Of a DNA stretch of 17,171 nt, positions 11,614 to 17,171 are shown piece by piece. Source of the DNA: an uncultured Actinomycetes bacterium (GTDB taxonomy: Bacteria > Actinomycetota > Thermoleophilia > Solirubrobacterales > Solirubrobacteraceae); NCBI GenBank assembly GCA_937888775.1, contig CALAQT010000025.1, positions 1 to 17,171 on the forward strand, written 5' to 3'. The notes under the pieces were generated by a model. It was given only the letters and a program-made list of their open reading frames with translations, made no database searches and had not been told where the DNA came from. Each line of letters begins with the position of its first letter. The first letter of the stretch is position 1. A program made the position numbers and the translations under genes.

Positions 11614-12624
11614 GCCCACCGCCACGCAGGTCAGTGGCGAGTCGGCGCGGTACACGGGCATGCCCGTTTCAATCGCTACCAGCTCAGGAAACCCGCGGAT
11701 CAACGTCCCACCGCCGGCCAGCAGGATGCCGTCGCGGGCGATGTCGCTGGACAACTCCGGTGGGGTCTCCTCAAGCGTGTCCCTGATCGCCTGGAGGATC
11801 TCACGCAACGGCGCGGCGATCGCTTGACGGACCTCCTCGCTACGCAACTGCACCGCCGTCGGCAGGCCGCTGATCAGGTGACGCCCGCGCACCTCGATCG
11901 TCTCCTCCGGGTGCAGCGCAATCGCGGAGCCGATCGTGATCTTGATCGTCTCGGCGGTGCGCGAGCCGATCGCCAGCTGATAGATCGAGCGGATGTAGTG
12001 GGCGATCGCCTCGTCCATCTCATAGCCTCCCACTCGCACCGAGCGGGACACAACGATCCCGCCGAGCGAGATCACCGCCATCTCGCTGGTCCCACCGCCC
12101 ACGTCGACCACCATCCGCCCTACCGGCTCCTCGATCGCCAGACCCGCGCCGATGGCCGCGGCGATCGGCTCCTCGATCAGGTGCACTCGCCGCGCCCCGG
12201 CCGCCAGCGACGCCTCCTCGACCGCGCGCTTCTCGACCTCGGTGACCCCTGAGGGCGCGCAGACGATCAGCCGCGGGTGCGCCATCCGCCGGTCAAGGAC
12301 CTTGCGTATGAAGTAACGGAGCATCTGCTCGGTCACATCAAAGTCCGCGATCACGCCGTGACGTAGGGGGCGCGTGGCCGAGATCGTTGCGGGTGTGCGG
12401 CCGATCATCCGCTCGGCGTCGGCGCCGACCGCGTGAACCTCTCCCGTGTCCACGTCGGAGGCAACGACCGACGGCTCAGAGACCACAATGCCGCGGCCAC
12501 CGACGTACACCAGCGTGTTCGCCGTGCCGAGATCGATCGCCATGTCATGCACCCCCAGCGTGGGGGCCAAATGGCGGCGTGAATTGTCGCGACGGGAGCC
12601 GTCTCTACGAAACCGGATCCGCAC
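11524..12624 (-). CDS. mreB: MreB-like bacterial actin, stand-alone
   Basis: Seen: 366 residues from ATG 12624. All actin-fold nucleotide motifs are present: phosphate-1 MAIDLGTANTLVYV (28-41), phosphate-2 VVDVGGGTSEMAVISLGG (172-189), the RRVHLIEEPIAAAIGAG block (145-161) and the adenosine motif GILLAGGGTLIRGFPEL (299-315). The start is uncertain: starts at residue 28 (ATG 12543) or 26 (GTG 12549) are possible, but the preceding LGVHD resembles the usual FGRD lead-in, which favours an upstream start. Known: MreB polymerises under the membrane and guides lateral wall synthesis. mreC, mreD, pbpA and rodA are absent beside it, so this is either an orphan copy or a split cluster. It diverges from the secreted glycosidase and overlaps the glycosyltransferase tail-to-tail. 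Confidence 0.9.
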   Translation of the reverse strand: MRIRFRRDGSRRDNSRRHLAPTLGVHDMAIDLGTANTLVYVGGRGIVVSEPSVVASDVDTGEVHAVGADAERMIGRTPATISATRPLRHGVIADFDVTEQMLRYFIRKVLDRRMAHPRLIVCAPSGVTEVEKRAVEEASLAAGARRVHLIEEPIAAAIGAGLAIEEPVGRMVVDVGGGTSEMAVISLGGIVVSRSVRVGGYEMDEAIAHYIRSIYQLAIGSRTAETIKITIGSAIALHPEETIEVRGRHLISGLPTAVQLRSEEVRQAIAAPLREILQAIRDTLEETPPELSSDIARDGILLAGGGTLIRGFPELVAIETGMPVYRADSPLTCVAVGSGQALDHLDRLGISRHPRRQATISDWPRT

Positions 12625-12711
12625 AGACTGTCAGACGGGGCGCTCCGGCGACTCACGCCGTGCCGGTTTGCGACCATTAGGACCCATGCAACCGCCGCAC
12701 CGGAATCTGGT

Positions 12712-14916
12712 TTGCACTCCGTCATCTTCTCCCACCGCCCATCAACGACTGCCCAATCATGGTGCGGCCTGCATGGCGCCAAGAATCCATTCCGCCTCTG
12801 CCGATGGCGTCGACGCCGGAGTCGGTACGCCGGTTTGGTCGCGGCCGTGGCACTGCTGATCTGCCCTGTGGCGTTCTCGGGCGTCGCCGACGCGGCGGGG
12901 AGCCCGATCGGGGCTCATTCGATGCTGCAGCTCAACAGCCCGTACTCATTCATGCAGACCATGTTCGCGCAAGCCGCCGGGATGCACGCCTCGGCGATCC
13001 GTCTGGACGTAGCGCCGGCGCTGGTGTTCGCCGACCCGTCGCAGCCGCCCGATTTCGGGGGTCTGAATGAGGTGATGGCACTCTCGATGCAATACAACTT
13101 GCCGGTGGTCGCTGACCTGTTCACGATCCCTTCGTGGATCGCCGACTGCGAGGTCCCCACCGACATCTCGGGCATGGCTCGGTGCGGCACCGACGACCTA
13201 ACCGCGTATAGATCTCTGATCACTCAGATCGTGGCCCACGCCGACCCGGTCATTCGCGACTGGGAGATCTGGAACGAGCCCGATACCGGGGAGTTCTTCA
13301 CGGGTACGCCGCAGCAATACGCACAGATGCTGAGGACGGCCCACGACGCCATCAAGGCGATCGACCCGCAGGCCAACGTACTGCTCGGAGGTATCTCGAG
13401 CACAGCGGGGATGAGCTGGCTCGCGCAGGTATTCGCCACCCCGGGTGCCGACGCCACGGGCGCTTTCGACATCGCCAACGTGCACGAGCGCAACGGCCTT
13501 GATGCCCTGGCCCCCGACATCGTGTCCTGGAAGCAGTTTCTGGCCGGGTATGGCTTCACTGGCCCGCTGTGGGTTACCGAACACGGATACCCGTCAGATC
13601 CGGCCTTTCAGTACGACCCCTCATACGGTGCCGGCGCGGCTTCCCAGGCTGCCTACCTAACGGCGTCGATCCCAACCCTGATCGACGCGGGCGCTAGTGA
13701 GGTGTTCGTCACCGAACGGGACAATCTCGGCGGTCAGTTTGCGTCGGAGGGCGTGCTCGGCGGCGACGTATCCGATCCGCCGGTGGCCAATCCAACGGTA
13801 GTCGAGAAGCCGTCCTACGCCGCCGTCCAGACGCTCGCTGACTGCTATGCAAGCCTGGCACGCGACTGTCCCGGACCACCGCCGGTGGGCGCCCCGGCGT
13901 CGCTGGTGATCCCCGCTGCGCGGCTCGGATCCTCGACGGTTTCGTCGGTGTCGGTGTCTGACCCCGGAACGGGTCCGGTGCAGCTCGGGACCGCCGCGCT
14001 GGTCGGTTCCAACCCGGATCCGATCGCGATCCAGTCCGACAGTTGCTCGAATCAGATCCTCGAGCCCAACCAGACCTGCACCCTGGCCGTGAGGTTCACC
14101 CCCGTGGCGGGAGGCGCGGTCACGGCCACTCTGCAGCTGCCGTCCGACGATGGCGCCCTCAGCGTCGCGCTGACCGCCGTCGCCCCATCCGTGTCGAGCC
14201 TTGTCTCGCCGCAGCTGGCCAGCCCGACGTTCACGCCCACCGGCTCCGCCGACGGCGTGGGGTACACCCAGCGGCTCGTGCTGGAGCTCACCAATCCGCT
14301 GACCACCCCGGTTCGGGTGGCAAGGTCGACCCTCTCGGGAGCGGACGCGACCCAGTTCGCGATCCAGTCAAATCAGTGTGCCGAGGTCGAGCTGGCGCCC
14401 GGTGCTGAGTGTCGTGTGTCGGTGCTGTTCACTCCCACCCAGCCCGGCACCGACCGGACGGTTCTCGGAGTGCACGGAGACGGCATTCCGCTGAGCGTCC
14501 CGCTGAGCGCGACCGCCTTCGCTCTCCCTGCCGTCGCGCTGGTCAGGTCGACCTACCGCGCCCCGTGCTTCACGTCAGCCTCGCACAATCGCGTGCTGGT
14601 GCTGGCCGACCAGGCCTCGTCGGTGATGTGGCACGTGCTGCGGGTACACCGCGCGCTCGATCGCCGCTGCCGCAGCAAGACCGGTGTCGCCGCGCCACCT
14701 GGCGCGGCTGTACGCTCGTCCGCGAGCGGTCGCACGGCAACCGGTGATCACTTGGTGTTCGACCGCGGCACCGCTAAGTACGTCGCGCGGTTCGCGCTGC
14801 CGGTTCATGCCGGCAGCCGCGGGCTTCGGCCGGGCGCCTACCAGCTGACCATCACGGCCACCAACGCTCACGGCACCGGGCCGCCCAAGACCATGTGGCT
14901 CACGGTGTTGCCGTAG
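12712..14916 (+). CDS. Secreted glycoside hydrolase-like protein with two choice-of-anchor (HYDIN-type) domains
   Basis: Seen: 734 residues if the TTG at 12712 is used. No ATG or GTG precedes the signal peptide in this frame; an ATG at 12686 is in another frame, so the true start is unclear and a small indel is possible. A basic run (RWRRRRSRY) and the core AGLVAAVALLICPVAFSGV form the signal peptide. Residues ~64-380 form a TIM-barrel glycosidase-like domain with DWEIWNEPD (N188-E189, likely acid/base) and PLWVTEHGYPSD (E290, likely nucleophile), as in clan GH-A families such as GH39 and GH5. Two Ig-like domains follow (about 395-490 and 500-602), with cysteine pairs in CSNQILEPNQTC and CAEVELAPGAEC and the FTP motif, then a C-terminal beta-rich domain. 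Substrate unknown; exported or surface-held. Confidence 0.82.
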   Translation: MHSVIFSHRPSTTAQSWCGLHGAKNPFRLCRWRRRRSRYAGLVAAVALLICPVAFSGVADAAGSPIGAHSMLQLNSPYSFMQTMFAQAAGMHASAIRLDVAPALVFADPSQPPDFGGLNEVMALSMQYNLPVVADLFTIPSWIADCEVPTDISGMARCGTDDLTAYRSLITQIVAHADPVIRDWEIWNEPDTGEFFTGTPQQYAQMLRTAHDAIKAIDPQANVLLGGISSTAGMSWLAQVFATPGADATGAFDIANVHERNGLDALAPDIVSWKQFLAGYGFTGPLWVTEHGYPSDPAFQYDPSYGAGAASQAAYLTASIPTLIDAGASEVFVTERDNLGGQFASEGVLGGDVSDPPVANPTVVEKPSYAAVQTLADCYASLARDCPGPPPVGAPASLVIPAARLGSSTVSSVSVSDPGTGPVQLGTAALVGSNPDPIAIQSDSCSNQILEPNQTCTLAVRFTPVAGGAVTATLQLPSDDGALSVALTAVAPSVSSLVSPQLASPTFTPTGSADGVGYTQRLVLELTNPLTTPVRVARSTLSGADATQFAIQSNQCAEVELAPGAECRVSVLFTPTQPGTDRTVLGVHGDGIPLSVPLSATAFALPAVALVRSTYRAPCFTSASHNRVLVLADQASSVMWHVLRVHRALDRRCRSKTGVAAPPGAAVRSSASGRTATGDHLVFDRGTAKYVARFALPVHAGSRGLRPGAYQLTITATNAHGTGPPKTMWLTVLP

Positions 14917-15039
14917 GCCCGGCTAGCTTCCACCGAATACCCTGAACATCAGCACGGCAAGGTGGACACCCGGAACGCACCGGGAGTTCGCCGGCAGGCT
15001 ATCCGGACCGAGTCAGCGGCCCCGGCGCGAACTCCCAAC

Positions 15040-15062
15040 TGAATTTCCCTCCGGGAAATTCA
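15040..15062. terminator. Perfect 10 bp hairpin between convergent genes
   Basis: TGAATTTCCC (15040-15049) and GGGAAATTCA (15053-15062) pair fully around a 3 nt loop. It lies just after the OGDH stop (15069-15071, minus) and 124 bp after the glycosidase stop (plus), so it may serve both strands. A 9 bp direct repeat AAATTCAAC (15056-15064 and 15065-15073) overlaps one arm and the OGDH stop codon. There is no clear T-run. Confidence 0.65.
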
Positions 15063-15068
15063 ACAAAT

Positions 15069-17171
15069 TCAACGTTCCCCTGGCAGCTTGCGCGGGTACT
15101 GCGAGATCGATTCACCGACGTTGAGCGCGGTGGTGACGATCCGGTCCTGCTCCATCGCATGGGCGACCGGGTAACCCTCGCCCGAGGCTGCGCGCTCCGG
15201 CCGCCCGACGTAGCCGAACTGGAGCTGCTCGGGCAGCACCTGCAGCAGCCGGGGCGACATGAACGCCCGCGCACCCATGTTGCGCGGCTCCTCCTGGACC
15301 CATACGACCTCGCCCAATTTCGGGTAACTGGCCGCGAGTTGGAGGATCTCGGCCTGCGGGAACGGGTACAGCAACTCAACGCGGCCGATCGCCACGTGGG
15401 GATTGCCCTGGCGCTTGGCGTGCCCGAGCAGGTCGTAGTAGATCTTGCCGGTGCACAGGACCAGCCGGGTGACCCGCTCGGGGTCCACCCCCGGCTCGCC
15501 CAGCACGGGCTGGAAGCGCCCCTCGGAGAGCTCCTCGACCGTACTGGTGGCCAGCGGCAACCGCAGCAGGCTCTTGGGCGTCATGATCACCAGCGGGCGC
15601 TGCTTGGCGATCCGCGCCTGGCGGCGCAGCAGATGAAAGTACTGGGCCGGCGTGGTGGGGTTGGCCACGCGAATGTTGCCCTCGGCGGCCAGTTGCAGGA
15701 AGCGCTCCAGCCGCGCTGAGGAGTGCTCGGGGCCGGAGCCCTCGTAGCCGTGGGGGAGCAGCAGCGTCAGCCGTGAGGTCTGGCCCCATTTCGCCAGGCC
15801 CGAGACGATGAACTGGTCGACGATCACCTGGGCGCTGTTGACGAAGTCGCCGAACTGCGCCTCCCACAGCACCAGCGTCTCCGGGCCCTCCTGCGAGTAG
15901 CCGTACTCGAACCCGAGGCAGGCCATCTCCGACAGCGGGCTGTTGTGCAGCTCCATCGGCGCCAGGGCGCCGGGCAGATGCTGCATCGCGCAGTGCTCCT
16001 GCCCGGTCTTGGGGTCGTGCAGGACCAGATGGCGCTGGCTGAAGGTGCCGCGCTCGGTGTCCTGCCCGGTCAGGCGGATCGGGATGCCCTCGGTCAGCAG
16101 CGAAGCGAACGCGAGCTCCTCGGCGTGGGCCCAGACGATGCCCCCTGGCTTGCCCTCGCGCCTGCCCTCGCGCCTACTGCCGACTCGGCGTCCGGCCGCC
16201 TCGCTGGATCCGGCGGCGCGCGAGTCATCCGGCTCTCGGCTTCCGGCCTCGCCTGATCGGGCGGTGCCCGGGTAATCCGGCTCGGACTCCAGCGCATCGC
16301 GTCGCTGCTCCAGCTGCTTCTGCAGCTTGGGATGGATCGTGAAGCCGTCTGGCACAGCCAGCAGTTCCTCGTTGAGCACCTGCAGGCGATCGAACGCGAC
16401 GGCGGTCTTGACCTCAGGCGACGGGGTGCGGTCGAGCTGGTACTCGCCGGTGGCGTGATCGACGTCCTTGGCCGCCGCGATCTGCTCCTTGAGCCGCTGG
16501 TGCTCCTCGCTCAGCTGAGCCCAGACCTGATCGGTCATCTCGGTGGACTCCTGCTCGGACACGACCCCTGCCTCCACCAGCTGACGCGCGAACAGCTCCC
16601 GGACGGAGGGATGCTTCTTGATCTCCTGGTACATCTCGGGCTGCGTGTAGGCGGGCTCGTCGGCCTCGTTGTGGCCGAAGCGGCGGTAGCCGATCAGGTC
16701 GATCAGGACATCGTGGCCAAACTCCTGGCGGAAGGCGAACGCCAGTCGCACCGCGCAGATGCAGGCCGCTACGTCGTCGGCGTTGACGTGGATGATCGGC
16801 ACGTCGTAGCCCTTGGCCAGATCGGACGCCCACGTGGTGGAGCGCGAATCGTCGGGATCGGTCGTGAAGCCGACCTGGTTGTTCTGGATGATGTGAATGG
16901 TGCCGCCGACCGTGTAGCCGTCGAGCGCCTGCAGATTGAGCGTCTCGGCGACCACGCCCTGGCCGGGGAAAGCCGCGTCACCGTGCAGGATCACCGGGAT
17001 CGCCGCGTTGGTGTCCTGGTGGGCGTGGGGCCCCTGGCGGGTAGTCTGGGCCGCCCGGGTGGCGCCTGAGGCGACGGGCGCGACGAACTCCAGGTGGCTG
17101 GGATTGGACTCCAGGCGCACGATGATCGACTCGCCGCCCTGAAGCTGGTAGGAGCCCTGGGCGCCGTGGTG
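15069..17171 (-). CDS. sucA: 2-oxoglutarate dehydrogenase E1 component (N-terminal part missing)
   Basis: Seen: 700 residues with no start; the frame runs off the right edge from HHGAQGSYQL. Family motifs in order: NPSHLEFV, the thiamine-diphosphate motif GDAAFPGQGVVAE (visible 64-76), QNNQVGFTTDP (about 96-106), GYRRFGHNEADEPAYTQP, IRLTGQDTERGTFSQRH, NSPLSEMACLGFEYGYS, LLPHGYEGSGPEHSSARLER and WVQEEPRNMGA. Known: E1 decarboxylates 2-oxoglutarate in the TCA cycle; some actinobacterial versions (Kgd) carry a fused E2-type N-terminus, which cannot be judged here. Odd: between ALESE and WAHAEELAFASLL there is a stretch rich in G, S, R and E that most relatives lack, built of repeats (16152-16280). 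The gene converges on the secreted glycosidase, with a hairpin between them. Confidence 0.95.
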   Translation of the reverse strand, partial: HHGAQGSYQLQGGESIIVRLESNPSHLEFVAPVASGATRAAQTTRQGPHAHQDTNAAIPVILHGDAAFPGQGVVAETLNLQALDGYTVGGTIHIIQNNQVGFTTDPDDSRSTTWASDLAKGYDVPIIHVNADDVAACICAVRLAFAFRQEFGHDVLIDLIGYRRFGHNEADEPAYTQPEMYQEIKKHPSVRELFARQLVEAGVVSEQESTEMTDQVWAQLSEEHQRLKEQIAAAKDVDHATGEYQLDRTPSPEVKTAVAFDRLQVLNEELLAVPDGFTIHPKLQKQLEQRRDALESEPDYPGTARSGEAGSREPDDSRAAGSSEAAGRRVGSRREGRREGKPGGIVWAHAEELAFASLLTEGIPIRLTGQDTERGTFSQRHLVLHDPKTGQEHCAMQHLPGALAPMELHNSPLSEMACLGFEYGYSQEGPETLVLWEAQFGDFVNSAQVIVDQFIVSGLAKWGQTSRLTLLLPHGYEGSGPEHSSARLERFLQLAAEGNIRVANPTTPAQYFHLLRRQARIAKQRPLVIMTPKSLLRLPLATSTVEELSEGRFQPVLGEPGVDPERVTRLVLCTGKIYYDLLGHAKRQGNPHVAIGRVELLYPFPQAEILQLAASYPKLGEVVWVQEEPRNMGARAFMSPRLLQVLPEQLQFGYVGRPERAASGEGYPVAHAMEQDRIVTTALNVGESISQYPRKLPGER
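16152..16280 (-). repeat. In-frame repeat insertion inside the OGDH E1 gene
   Basis: On the coding strand, unit 1 (16280-16233, 48 bp) and unit 2 (from 16232, about 51 bp) both begin CCGGAT and both contain GCGAGGC and GCCGAG; they encode PDYPGTARSGEAGSRE and PDDSRAAGSSEAAGRR. A perfect 12 bp tandem repeat follows (plus strand GCCCTCGCGCCT at 16152 and 16164), encoding two copies of RREG. All units keep the reading frame. Confidence 0.7.

Noticed and set aside
15159..15719. Plus-strand frames opposite the OGDH gene
   Set aside because: The minus strand encodes conserved E1 motifs along the whole length.

Overview
The window is GC-rich throughout, with G or C at most third codon positions. 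It reads like a chromosomal segment from a high-GC Gram-positive actinobacterium, most likely of the Thermoleophilia/Solirubrobacterales type. The signs are NucS-type mismatch repair, a c-di-AMP riboswitch ahead of a secreted lytic enzyme, a stand-alone MreB, and large secreted repeat proteins with the FG-GAP/Ig layout common in that group. The taxonomic call is inference from gene families only; no rRNA or tRNA gene was seen.

Layout: (1) 1-675, minus strand: 5' part of a membrane-anchored exported protein running off the left edge. It starts beside a strikingly AT-rich divergent intergenic stretch (676-794). (2) 795-2051, plus: a J-domain-like/TPR protein with an HPD motif. (3) 2052-2545: a gene-free stretch holding two related hairpins and a degenerate ~60-68 bp tandem repeat. 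(4) 2546-2929, minus: a GroES-like protein with an added C-terminal zinc ribbon. (5) 2957-3054: three head-to-tail 35 bp units, each with a 6 bp inverted repeat, filling the divergent promoter region between groES-like and nucS. (6) 3073-4529, plus: nucS (mismatch-specific endonuclease) overlapping an enoyl-CoA hydratase by ATGA. (7) 4526-7792, minus: a very large secreted FG-GAP/beta-propeller/Ig-like protein gene. It is broken by a 7 bp tandem duplication in its signal peptide, an indel and a junction in the middle, and a base loss near its 3' end. (8) 8025-8730, minus: an alkyltransferase-like protein (ATL) and a YjbQ-family protein in a tight operon. (9) 8840-11613, plus: a c-di-AMP (ydaO/yuaA) riboswitch, a coiled-coil lytic-transglycosylase-like secreted protein, then a GT39-like membrane glycosyltransferase. 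(10) 11524-12624, minus: an MreB-like actin whose 3' end overlaps the glycosyltransferase tail-to-tail by 90 bp. (11) 12712-14916, plus: a secreted glycoside-hydrolase-like protein with two choice-of-anchor-type Ig domains. (12) 15069-17171, minus: most of a 2-oxoglutarate dehydrogenase E1, cut by the right edge, carrying a low-complexity internal insertion.

The themes are cell envelope (riboswitch-controlled wall hydrolase, MreB, membrane glycosyltransferase, secreted glycosidase), DNA maintenance (NucS, ATL), protein folding (J-TPR, GroES-Zn) and central carbon metabolism (OGDH). No complete novel defence or mobile system is evident. The least ordinary items are the GroES-zinc-ribbon gene with its repeat-filled promoter, the hairpin family at 2189-2300, the decaying giant surface protein whose signal peptide is restored by removing exactly one 7 bp repeat copy, and the repeat-born insertion in the OGDH E1 gene.
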